64,000 nucleotides of DNA from DASQYE01 sp036389315 (lineage in GTDB: Bacteria > Acidobacteriota > Blastocatellia > Pyrinomonadales > Pyrinomonadaceae). The notes beneath the pieces were generated by a model. That model searched no databases. It was not told the DNA's origin and saw only the letters and a list, made by a program, of their open reading frames with translations. The stretch is taken from contig DASVQF010000016.1 of NCBI GenBank assembly GCA_036389315.1, positions 1 through 64,000 on the forward strand. The letters are read 5' to 3'. Every line of letters begins with the position of its first letter. Position 1 is the first letter of the stretch. A program made the position numbers and the translations under genes. This document shows, one piece after another, positions 52,712-61,522 of the stretch.

Positions 52712-54082
52712 ATGGCTTCCCCAAAGCTTGCTTCTGCCGTCGAGTGGCTGGACGCCCGCATCGCGCATGACCCGGAGATAAATGCGCGCCTCTTCGAGCG
52801 TCTGCTCACGGCGCAGCGCGAGCTTGGTCTGCTGCACGGAGAGCGGCCGACGTGCCCGTACCTGCGCCCGCTCATCCTCGCGCGCTCGCAGTATGAAGAG
52901 ATCGCCACGGCCGCCAGCGTGCTCGCCGCAGCCTTCGAGCGCATGGGCGAGGCGGCGCTCTCAGACCCGCGCCTGCTGGACGAGCTGGCGTTGACCGAGC
53001 GCGAACGTCTGATGGCCACGTTCGATCCGGGCTACGAGAAGCTCTGCGTGACGAGCCGCCTGGACGCCTACCTGGACGGCGACGAGTTTAAGTTTCTTGA
53101 GTACAACGCGGAGAGCCCGGCGGGCGTCGCCGATCAGATGCAACTGGAAAAGGTTCTCTTCACGTTGCCGCACATGAGGGAGTTCCTGGAGCGTTACGCG
53201 CACTGGACGCCGCGCCCGCACCGCCGACTGCTGCGCGCGCTCGACGCGGCGTACAGGGAGTGGGGCGGCCGTCGCGCGCGCCCGCAGATCGCCATCGTGG
53301 ATTGGGAGGGCGTCTCGACCGCGAGCGAGTTCGAGGTCTTGCGCGAGTACTTTGAAGGGGAAGGCTACGCGACCGTCATCGCAGACCCGCGCGCCCTCGA
53401 ATACGACGGCGAGACGCTCAGCGCCGGAGCCTTTCGCATAGACGTGCTCTACAAGCGAGTCGTCATACACGAGTTCCTTGAGAGGTTCGACGAAAGGCAT
53501 GCTATGTCGCGCGCCTACGCGGAAGGGAAAGTCTGCATGGCGAACTCTTTCCGCTCGAAGTTGGCCCATAAGAAAGCGAGCCTCGCCATCCTCAGCGACC
53601 CGGCCTACGAGCATCTCTTCACGCCCGCGCAACGCTCCGCAATCGCGCGCCACATCCCCTGGACGCGGCGCGTGCGGGAAGGATGGGCGAGCTACGGGGG
53701 CGAGCGGCGCGACCTGCTCGAACTCATCAGGCGCGAGCGCGAGCGGCTGGTCTTGAAACCGAACGACGATTACGGCGGACATGGCGTGCGTATCGGCTGG
53801 GAGACGGACGCGGCCGCGTGGGACGAGACCATAAGTCTGGCGCTTCAAACTCCCTTCGTCGTGCAGGAGCGCGTGGCCGTTCGCAAAGTGCGAATGCCGG
53901 GCTTTACGGCAACAGGCTCGACGGCCAGCGGCATGGAGGTCGAAGAGCTGTTCGCAGACTTCAATCCCTTCCTCTTTCTCAACCGGGTCGAAGGCGGCCT
54001 CGTGCGGCTCTCCTCCTCCTCGCTCTGCAACGTCTCAAGTGGCGGAGGCGAGACGGCCCTGCTGGTACTTGAAAACTTCTGA
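52712..54082 (+). CDS. Circularly permuted ATP-grasp protein
   Basis: A 456-residue soluble protein. The string FLEYNAESPAGVADQ near 130 and LKPNDDYGGHGVRIGW near 350, with QERVAVRK and DFNPFLF near the end, are the conserved blocks of the circularly permuted ATP-grasp family (DUF404/DUF407-like) related to glutathionylspermidine synthase. They suggest ATP-dependent ligation of a carboxylate to an amine. No alpha-E or transglutaminase-like partner is adjacent, unlike in typical clusters, so the product is unknown. No clear ribosome site precedes the ATG. Confidence 0.75.
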   Translation: MASPKLASAVEWLDARIAHDPEINARLFERLLTAQRELGLLHGERPTCPYLRPLILARSQYEEIATAASVLAAAFERMGEAALSDPRLLDELALTERERLMATFDPGYEKLCVTSRLDAYLDGDEFKFLEYNAESPAGVADQMQLEKVLFTLPHMREFLERYAHWTPRPHRRLLRALDAAYREWGGRRARPQIAIVDWEGVSTASEFEVLREYFEGEGYATVIADPRALEYDGETLSAGAFRIDVLYKRVVIHEFLERFDERHAMSRAYAEGKVCMANSFRSKLAHKKASLAILSDPAYEHLFTPAQRSAIARHIPWTRRVREGWASYGGERRDLLELIRRERERLVLKPNDDYGGHGVRIGWETDAAAWDETISLALQTPFVVQERVAVRKVRMPGFTATGSTASGMEVEELFADFNPFLFLNRVEGGLVRLSSSSLCNVSSGGGETALLVLENF

Positions 54083-54086
54083 CCGT

Positions 54087-55301
54087 TCAGCGGCCCGAGA
54101 CGAGAAACACATCCCACGCCCAACGATCAACTTTTGCGTTTCTCTCATCATCCACCTTGGCCCGATACCGGAACTGATTGCCGTTCTGGTCTACCTTCTT
54201 CGATTCTTTGTAGTCCAGGCGCAGCCTTACAACATCTAACGAAGGTAAAGTGTAGAGTTCGCTGGATTCAGAGATGCCGTTATGATTTATGTCCTGCCAG
54301 AGCCGTAAACTGTAGTAGACGGCATCGCTGCCATCTATGACACCATCAGCACTGCCGCCCTGCTCCGGCTTATCATATTCGGCCAAGGCAAGGAAGCCGT
54401 TCGGGCTGTCTGAGGTTGGCTGCGGGGTGAAATTGCCGAATAGTTCCGTCCCATTGTCAATCATGCCATTGCCATTGCGGTCAAGAGCGAGCCACGCATC
54501 GTCCGAGCCTGCGACAGTCCAAGAGAGATTCTTCGCGACACCATCGTTGTTAAGATCGAAGGAGACCCCGCCCGCGCCGTTAGTCAGACGAAAGCCGTCG
54601 CCCGCGACATCAATAACTATTGGGCTTCCGGCTTGGCATGCGCAATCGGGGTAAGGGGCCTGAACCGAGCCCTCGCCACACTCCTCCAATGTCGGGCACT
54701 GCTCAGTCCCTCCTCCAACATCTGATAAATTAAAGGCGTCATCATCCCAGAGATACTCCTGACATTGACATGAGCCATCGGAGAAAAAATATCCCCAGGG
54801 GCAGGCTTGTTGCAAGCATGTGGAGCCGGGCAAACGTTCGGGATAAGGTAACAAATCCGGCAACTCATTCCCAAGAGCTGTCTTGAATCTGCTGTCATGG
54901 CCGTTTTCGCATTTCTGACCCGGAATCACCGACGTGGTGATACCTGTATTACAGCTGGCAATTGTCAGCCTCCCCTCAAGAAAACGCAGATCACCGGAAG
55001 TCCGCTCACTGGACGAGACACAAGTCCCTCCACTGCGAGCTGTATCAGTCGCGTCCCATCTAACTTTATTTTTGACATTATCCAATCAGCATAATTTATT
55101 AGCGAGCTGGATAAAGCCTAGTGAAGCATACTTATCCGACCGCGTGCAATATATCTTGAACTCTCTTCCGACCGCGCCATTCTGTTTCTCCTGAGACCAA
55201 GGGACATTAGGGATATAAGTAAAAACGCTTGCGTAGGAGATGGTGGCGGATGTGAATACTAAAATGTAGGAGATTATCTCACACCCTGTTCTATTTCTCA
55301 T
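54087..55301 (-). pseudogene. Exported Ca-binding-repeat protein interrupted by an in-frame TGA at 55086-55088
   Basis: One minus-strand frame runs from the ATG at 55299-55301 (GGGGAGGGACA before it) to 54087, broken only by TGA at 55086-55088 after 71 codons. Upstream part: signal peptide (ISYILVFTSATISYA) and a short Cys-containing domain. Downstream part: two Cys-rich stretches (CLQQACPWGYF, CACQAG) then PIVIDVAGDGFRLTN, DLNNDGVAKN, DRNGNGMIDNGTELFG and DINHNGISESSE, which are calcium-binding loops of the kind found in RTX and secreted adhesins. The stop could be a mutation, an error, or recoding; a TTG follows but no signal peptide remains. GC is lower than the flanks. Confidence 0.65.
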
Positions 55302-55884
55302 TGTCCCTCCCCTTAAATCCGTTTATTACTTTAGTGATCCATTGTTTCGGTTCATCCAACTGCGGGCCGATCATTTGACCATCTTCGAGGATCACTCCGT
55401 CAATTGTGATGTTTACACTTGAGAGAAAGTCGAAGGAGATTTTTTGGGCCATTAAGTGTCGGGTCTCTTCAAAAGGGGGAACTCTGTTAGAGAGCCTTAC
55501 CCGGTCGATGCCTACACCGGCGAGCCAGTTTGAATGTGGAGGTATCACAGGATACCTGGCTAAGAGTTCTTTAATCTTGGTAGGACTTGTCTCTAACGAA
55601 ATGTTGGGGTCGCAGATTATCTCTCTGGCTACCTGTTTTCTCCCGTCTTCTGACGTGAGTTCATAATGAATCACAGCAGCTATAATGTGGTGTGTGCCTT
55701 CGTTTGTGAGAACAACTTCTTGCCATGATCGGTTCGGGTAGGCAGGTCTAAGCTTAAGACCTATTTCAGCCAGTCCTGTTGTCGTCACAATAGGGTTTTT
55801 GACCGTTGTGGGTTTTCTCATCAAACTTGCGAGAGCCACTAAAATGAAAAATGAGGCGGCGATAATTATAGTCTTATGTAGCAA
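55291..55884 (-). CDS. Exported or membrane-anchored protein of unknown function
   Basis: A 197-residue protein. Residues 3-21 (HKTIIIAASFFILVALASL) form a signal or anchor. The mature part is beta-rich with VVLTNEGTHHIIAAVIHYEL, a pattern seen in immunoglobulin-like folds, and has only one cysteine. No known domain. It overlaps the start of the following broken gene by 11 bp and is surely co-transcribed. Its AT-rich codons match that gene and differ from the flanks, suggesting joint acquisition. Confidence 0.6.
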   Translation of the reverse strand: MLHKTIIIAASFFILVALASLMRKPTTVKNPIVTTTGLAEIGLKLRPAYPNRSWQEVVLTNEGTHHIIAAVIHYELTSEDGRKQVAREIICDPNISLETSPTKIKELLARYPVIPPHSNWLAGVGIDRVRLSNRVPPFEETRHLMAQKISFDFLSSVNITIDGVILEDGQMIGPQLDEPKQWITKVINGFKGRDNEK

Positions 55885-56119
55885 AGTTCAACCTGAGGGA
55901 ATTTGAGGTTTAAGCTTGGACAAGAGCAAACTCTATGCGGAGTGAGGCTCTTGCATAACGAGCGTCGAGCTCGGGGAGATTACTCTTGAAGATTATGCCT
56001 GTCAAGAGCACTCATTTATTTTCCTGACAACATATGGAAACCAGTTCCTCCCCGCTTGCCCCGGACGAAAAGCTTTAGGTAGTCTCTCCCGAGGAATATT
56101 TAAGGAGAAAGGGACAACT

Positions 56120-58975
56120 GTGCAGAACGAACAACTACCCGACGGTATCAGTTTTGTGACGGCGGCGGACGGCATAGAGGAGTACCGGATGGAGAACGGC
56201 ATGAAGGTGCTGCTCGTGGAGAACCGCGTCGCGCCGGTGGCGACCGTGCTCGTGCTCTACAAGGTCGGCTCGCGCAACGAGGCCGTGGGTTACACGGGCT
56301 CTACGCACCTGCTCGAACACATGATGTTCAAGGGCACGCCGACCTTCAACAAGGCGAGCAATACGCAGATCGCCGCGACCCTGCAAAAGATCGGCGCGGA
56401 CTTCAACGCGACCACTTGGTACGACCGCACGAACTACTTCGAGACCGTGCCGTCGGACAAGATCGAGCTGGCGATACGCCTGGAAGCAGACCGCATGCGC
56501 AACTCCCTGATCGCAGACGAGGACAGGCAATCGGAGATGACGGTCGTGCGTAACGAGCTTGAGCGCGGGCAGAACGAGCCGACGGAAGTCCTCGACGAAG
56601 CCGTCTATGCGACGGCCATCCGCGAGCATCCCTATCATCATCCGACCATCGGCTGGCGCGCGGACGTGGAGGGCGTGCCCACTTCACGCCTCAAAGCCTT
56701 TTACGACACCTTCTATCACCCGAACAACGCGACGACAATCGTCGTCGGAGACTTCGACCGCGCCGAAGTGCTCTCGCTCATCCGGAAATATTTCGGCCAG
56801 TACGGGCCTTCGTCCGAGCCGATCCCTGAAGTCTACACGGACGAGCCGCCGCAGCAGGGCGAGCGACGCCTGGTGATTCGTCGCGCGGGTGAACTGGCCG
56901 TCGTCCAGATAGCCTTTCACACGCCCGGCGTACTGGGCCAGATGAACGTCCTCTCGAACGAAGAGCTGGAGCGCCGCGCCGCAGACCCGCCCGCAGAGAA
57001 TGACATCTACCCGCTCGTAGTCCTCTCGGTTGCGCTCTCGCACGGCATCACGAGCCGCCTCTACCAATCGCTCGTCGAAACGCAGTTGGCCGTGCACGTC
57101 TACACCAACGCGGATCAGCATCGTGACCCTGGTCTCTTCAACGCCGTGGCGATGGTGCGGCCCGGCGTCGAGCCCAAAGAGGTCGAAGACCGTATCCTGG
57201 CCGAGCTTGAGCGGGTTGCGCGCGAGGGCTTGACGGAAGCAGAGGTCGAGAAGGCCAAGCAGCAGATCATCGCGCAGCAGGCTTACAGCAGCGACGGCAC
57301 ATACGCCATAGCCGTCCTCTTGTCCGAGGCCGAAGCCATAGCCGACTGGCGCTTCTACAAAGATTACACCACGAACATCGCCCGCGTGAGCGTCGCCGAC
57401 ACTGCGCGAGTCGCGCGCACCTACTTCACGGAAGATAATCGTACGGTCGGTTACTTCATCCCGAAGCAAGCCGGGAGCGGCAGCGACGGGAATGGAGCAG
57501 GCGGCGCAAAGGCTGCACGCGCGCGCTCTCTCTTTCCGCGCGGCGTCAAGTTCTACGACGAGCCGGGGGAAGAGAGTGGCGAGCTGCACGATGGGGGCCA
57601 CAGCGGCGACCGTCAAGCGGGCGGCGGCAGTTCATCTGCGGCGGAGCCTGGTGGGCCAGGAAGCGCCGCTTCATCGAATTTAGCCGCGAAGGTTGTGCGG
57701 ACGCAGCTTGAGACGGGCGCGACGCTGCTCGTGCTGGAAAATCACGCGACCCCGACGCTCTCCTTGCGCGGCTCGCTGCGCGCCGGTTCATATTTCGAGC
57801 CGCGCACGCGCCCCGGACTTGCGAGCCTCACGGCCGGGATGCTTGAGCGCGGAACGAAGAAGAGAGACAAGCTGCGGCTCGCCGGAGACCTGGAGCGTGT
57901 CGGGGCCGAGCTGGATTTTTCGACCGATCCGTTTGCCGTCGGCTTCGCCGCGCGCGCGCTCTCGAAAGATTTGCCGCTCCTGCTCACGGCGCTCGCAGAG
58001 CAGTTGCGCGAGCCCTCCTTTCCCGCTGACGAGTTGGAGAAGCTCAAGCAGCAGACCATCGCTTCCATTCAGGAACAGCAATCGAACACGCGCTATCGCG
58101 GCTACGAGCGCTTCTCGGGCCTCATATTCGACGCCGAGCATCCCTTTTACCTTCCGCCCGGCGAGCGCCTCATCGAGAGCATCAACTCGATCACCGTCGA
58201 AGAGGTGCGCGACTTCTACGAGAAATATTACGGCGGGCGCTCGCTCGTCGTCGCAATCGCGGGCGACGTTCGTGCCGAGGACGTTAATCTTCAGTTCGCC
58301 GCCGCCTTCGAGACTTTCGGCGGGCCCGAAGCGATTGAGATTAACGTCCCAGACCCGCCGCCGCAGTCGGGCCCGCAGCGCGAAGTAGTGCTGCTAAAAG
58401 ATAAAGCCAACGTCGATGTCCTGCTCGGCGCGGCGGCCCCCCTGCGGCGCTCCTCCGAAGATTATTACGCGGCGATACTGGCCAACAGTGCCCTGGGCCA
58501 ATCTACGCTCTCGTCGCGTTTGGGCCTACAGGTACGCGACCGTGAGGGCTTGACCTACGGCATCAACTCTCTGTTTCGCGCGCCGTCGCTGGCCGCCGGG
58601 CCGTGGTACGTCGGCGTCTCCGTCAATCCGCAGAACGTCGAGCGCGCTATCGCCTCAGCCCTCTCGGTCATTCGCGATTACGTCGAGCACGGCATCCGTC
58701 CCGACGAGCTTGAGGACGAAAAGGGCGCTGCCATAGGCGCTTTCAAAGTCTCGCTGGCGACCAACGCGGGGCTGGCGCGCGCCCTGTGGAACGCAGAATT
58801 TTACCAGTTAGGGATAGACTACATAGACCGCTACCCGCAGATCATTCAGGCTGTGACGGTCGAAGAGGTCAACGCGGCGATCCGCAAATATTTCCGGCCC
58901 GATCACCTGACCATCGTCGTCGCGGGCGATTACCAGGCGGAGCTGGCCGCCCCGGCCTCCGCCCCCGTGCCGTAA
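56120..58975 (+). CDS. M16 zinc metallopeptidase, two halves fused (active plus inactive)
   Basis: A 951-residue protein, GTG start after AAGGAGAAAGGGACAAC. Half 1 (about 20-450) has the inverted zinc motif HLLEH (His63, Glu66, His67) with the distal Glu in RNELERGQNEP. Then a Gly/Ser/Ala linker (about 455-515). Half 2 (about 520-945) keeps the fold (LVLENHATPTLSLRG, GLTYGINSLFRAP) but lacks HxxEH, as in the non-catalytic partner of M16B heterodimers. The fusion therefore makes a complete pitrilysin-type chamber for short peptides. No signal peptide is clear in the first residues. A strong terminator follows. Confidence 0.92.
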   Translation: MQNEQLPDGISFVTAADGIEEYRMENGMKVLLVENRVAPVATVLVLYKVGSRNEAVGYTGSTHLLEHMMFKGTPTFNKASNTQIAATLQKIGADFNATTWYDRTNYFETVPSDKIELAIRLEADRMRNSLIADEDRQSEMTVVRNELERGQNEPTEVLDEAVYATAIREHPYHHPTIGWRADVEGVPTSRLKAFYDTFYHPNNATTIVVGDFDRAEVLSLIRKYFGQYGPSSEPIPEVYTDEPPQQGERRLVIRRAGELAVVQIAFHTPGVLGQMNVLSNEELERRAADPPAENDIYPLVVLSVALSHGITSRLYQSLVETQLAVHVYTNADQHRDPGLFNAVAMVRPGVEPKEVEDRILAELERVAREGLTEAEVEKAKQQIIAQQAYSSDGTYAIAVLLSEAEAIADWRFYKDYTTNIARVSVADTARVARTYFTEDNRTVGYFIPKQAGSGSDGNGAGGAKAARARSLFPRGVKFYDEPGEESGELHDGGHSGDRQAGGGSSSAAEPGGPGSAASSNLAAKVVRTQLETGATLLVLENHATPTLSLRGSLRAGSYFEPRTRPGLASLTAGMLERGTKKRDKLRLAGDLERVGAELDFSTDPFAVGFAARALSKDLPLLLTALAEQLREPSFPADELEKLKQQTIASIQEQQSNTRYRGYERFSGLIFDAEHPFYLPPGERLIESINSITVEEVRDFYEKYYGGRSLVVAIAGDVRAEDVNLQFAAAFETFGGPEAIEINVPDPPPQSGPQREVVLLKDKANVDVLLGAAAPLRRSSEDYYAAILANSALGQSTLSSRLGLQVRDREGLTYGINSLFRAPSLAAGPWYVGVSVNPQNVERAIASALSVIRDYVEHGIRPDELEDEKGAAIGAFKVSLATNAGLARALWNAEFYQLGIDYIDRYPQIIQAVTVEEVNAAIRKYFRPDHLTIVVAGDYQAELAAPASAPVP

Positions 58976-59006
58976 AAACTGAAGGAGCTGAAAGGCAAAA
59001 GTATGA

Positions 59007-59049
59007 AGGCGGCCGCGTCCCCCCAAAGGTGCGGCCGCCTTTTTATTTT
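59007..59049 (+). terminator. Rho-independent terminator after the M16 gene
   Basis: AGGCGGCCGC (59007-59016) and GCGGCCGCCT (59031-59040) are exact complements, loop 14 bases, followed by TTTTATTTT. Confidence 0.92.
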
Positions 59050-59143
59050 CGCGCGAGGACAACCCGCGCCGCGCCCATGTATTCAAAGCCTGAAAACACC
59101 TCGCTTGCGAAACTCCTGCTCGAAATTTTTAGGAGGTCTTCAG

Positions 59144-60487
59144 ATGCGTCCCAAGCCTTCCCTGCTCAGCCTTTCGCTCCTGGTTGCAACCCTGATCTTC
59201 GCATCCTCGGCCTACGCCGGGCCGACGCCCGAGGCCCTGGCTCGCCTCGCCACTTCGGAGAACGCCGCCGAGTCAGGCGCGGCCATCACGGCTCTGCGCC
59301 GGATGGGCCCGGCGGGCCTGCGCGCCATGTTAGAGGTCTACGGCGCTGAGATAGAGCGTCATGCGCGCGAGGCGGCGGCGGCGAAAGACGCGGGCCCGGA
59401 GTGGCGACGCCTGGCGGCGGCACTGGATTCCGTCAGCCAGCAGCGAGACAGCTATGCTTCCGGTCTCTACTGGTACACGGACTTGGAAGAGGCCAAGCGC
59501 GCCGCGCGCGAGAGCGGAAAGCCCATCCTCTCGCTCAGGCTCCTGGGCAATCTCAACGAAGAGTTTAGCTGCGCCAACAGTCGCTTCTTCCGCACCGTGC
59601 TCTACGCCAACAGCGAAGTCTCAAGCGTCCTGCGCGACCGCTTTATCCTGCACTGGAAATCTGTCCGCCCGGCCCCGCGCGTGACCATAGACTTCGGCGA
59701 CGGGCGCAAGCTCGAACGCACGCTCACGGGCAACAGCATCCATTACGTGCTTGACCCTGCGGGGCGAACCATAGACGCGCTGCCCGGCCTCTATGGGCCA
59801 AAGGCTTTCCTGCGCGGGTTGGCCCAGGCCGAAGAGCTGGTCAAAAGGACTCAGGGTTTGAGCGAAGGGGAAGAGGCAATGCTCTTCTATCGCTATCACA
59901 CGGCGCGCATCAACCTGACGGCGGCCGACTGGTCAGCGGACGTGCAGAAGATCGGAGGCAAAGTCCCGAACACTGTGCTCGCGCGTATTTCCGCCAGACG
60001 CCAGAACCCGACCGCGATGGAGGTCGCTCCCGTCGCGATGACCAAAGCTGTGACGGAGGTCAGCATCCTGCGCGGCATCACGACCGACGCGAGGGAATTG
60101 GCGGCCGCCACGGACGACGCGGCCTGGGCCAAGATCGCCGCGCTCCATTCGGAAGACGCGCGCCTTGACGAGCGCAGCATAGCTCTCGTCCGCCGTCACA
60201 CTCCCACCCTGAGTGAGACAGTGAGCGTGGGCCAAGCCCCGGATCAGCTCTCGCGAACAGTCGAAAACCTTGAGCGCAACATGGCCCTCGACACCGTGCG
60301 CAACGAGTACGTGCTGCGCAACAAGATACATGCCTGGCTCGCCACTGGCCCAAGAAACATTGGAGTCGAACACTTAAACGAACGAGTCTATGCGGAGCTT
60401 TTCCTGACGCCCGGCTCAGACCCCTGGCTCGGGCTCTACTCGCCCGACGCCTACACGGCTTTGGAGAACGGCGGCATCGTCAAGTAG
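59144..60487 (+). CDS. Exported protein with thioredoxin-like domain lacking CxxC
   Basis: A 447-residue exported protein; ATG behind AGGAGGTCTTCAG. Signal peptide 1-25. Residues about 110-175 resemble a thioredoxin_7-type fold: LEEAKRAARESGKPILSLRL, then SCANSRFF where CxxC would be (only one Cys), and SSVLRDRFILHWKSV. IDFGDGRKLERTLTGN and YVLDPAGRTIDALPGLYG extend the fold. The C-terminal half is helical and unrecognised. With one Cys it is unlikely to be a disulfide oxidoreductase, but could bind metal or haem. Confidence 0.72.
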   Translation: MRPKPSLLSLSLLVATLIFASSAYAGPTPEALARLATSENAAESGAAITALRRMGPAGLRAMLEVYGAEIERHAREAAAAKDAGPEWRRLAAALDSVSQQRDSYASGLYWYTDLEEAKRAARESGKPILSLRLLGNLNEEFSCANSRFFRTVLYANSEVSSVLRDRFILHWKSVRPAPRVTIDFGDGRKLERTLTGNSIHYVLDPAGRTIDALPGLYGPKAFLRGLAQAEELVKRTQGLSEGEEAMLFYRYHTARINLTAADWSADVQKIGGKVPNTVLARISARRQNPTAMEVAPVAMTKAVTEVSILRGITTDARELAAATDDAAWAKIAALHSEDARLDERSIALVRRHTPTLSETVSVGQAPDQLSRTVENLERNMALDTVRNEYVLRNKIHAWLATGPRNIGVEHLNERVYAELFLTPGSDPWLGLYSPDAYTALENGGIVK

Positions 60488-60638
60488 ATCGGCAACCGAC
60501 ACGTTTCCTTTTAGCACTGAAGAGCCCTTGATGCAGGTCATGGGCTCTACCTTTTTCGCCCACAGTTCGCTGCAACTATTTTTCCGGTGAGCGGGCGACG
60601 AGTCTTGATCTGGCGGCCGTGACTGTGAGAGTATTCGC

Positions 60639-61277
60639 GTGCGATCAAACAGAAGGCCCTCGCGCGCCGTCTCTCAAAAGGAACCGAGCTTGCTTTCCAA
60701 TCTGCGCCCCCGGAAGCTGAGTTGCGCCGCCGTCACGCGAATCGTGCTGGCGGGCCTGCTCTCGCTTACGCTGCTCTCAGGCATTGTCCCAACGGGCGCG
60801 CTCACTTCCACAGCGCAGCAGACCTGCACCATGAGTTGCTGCGTGGGCAAGCCGCCGCACGCGCCCGGCTCCTGCGGCGCGGCCTTCTCCGAAGCAGAGC
60901 ACCACTCGGACGCGGAGCAACAAGGGGCTTCAGCTACCGAGACCATAGAAGCCACGTCGCACTGCGGAACAGCCACAGCCCACACTGCTCGAAATGAAGA
61001 GTCTTCGCCAAAAGCCTCTTCGAGACGCGCGTCCAAGTCCGAGACAATCCTGACGGCGCATGTGCTGACGACGCCGTGCTCGCCCGAATGCGCTGCGGCT
61101 GCCGCCACAGCCTTTTCACACGCCAGGCGCGCACCCGACACAGCCGCGCTGGCTGCGACTAAGCGGCCCTTCGCGCACGGCTTCGCTTCGCTCGCGGAAC
61201 ACACCGTCGGGCTACAAAAACTCTCCGCCGCGCAGGGCCGCCAGGCAAGCCCACGCGCCCCGCCCGCCGCGCTCTAA
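60639..61277 (+). CDS. Cys/His-rich exported protein, possible metal binding
   Basis: A 212-residue protein with a GTG start and no clear ribosome site. Hydrophobic segment about 35-50 (IVLAGLLSLTLLSGIVP) acts as a signal or anchor. The mature part has CTMSCCVGKPPHAPGSC, SEAEHHSD, SHCG, TAHT and CSPEC, a set of Cys and His pairs that suggests binding of copper or zinc. No family could be named with confidence. It lies 245 bp before the second TonB-dependent receptor on the same strand, so the two may serve the same metal. Confidence 0.55.
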   Translation: MRSNRRPSRAVSQKEPSLLSNLRPRKLSCAAVTRIVLAGLLSLTLLSGIVPTGALTSTAQQTCTMSCCVGKPPHAPGSCGAAFSEAEHHSDAEQQGASATETIEATSHCGTATAHTARNEESSPKASSRRASKSETILTAHVLTTPCSPECAAAAATAFSHARRAPDTAALAATKRPFAHGFASLAEHTVGLQKLSAAQGRQASPRAPPAAL

Positions 61278-61522
61278 ATCCTGCCAGTTAATCGTTGACC
61301 ATCAAGCTTCGCTCTCTCGAAGGCCGTCTTCCGCTCTACGACGCGGAAGTGGGCCCAAAGAGGCGCGCACGAGTCACCTTTTCCATTGACCGCCAGCCCG
61401 CCGCTTCCCTGTGCGGGCGCGGTCTCGATTGGACTTGGCTCTAAGGGCTCACAGGTCAACGGCTCTTGATGCTTTCCGGGCCTGAAAGGCTCGGAACCTA
61501 TTACTCGCCGGAGTATAAAGCC

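Noticed and set aside
55080..55095. Selenocysteine reading of the TGA
   Set aside because: No SECIS-like hairpin was noticed right after it and no sel gene is in the window; kept only as a remote option.
56684..57616. Minus-strand 310-residue open frame
   Set aside because: Antisense to the M16 gene with no domain; composition (Arg/Val/Asp-rich) is typical of a shadow.
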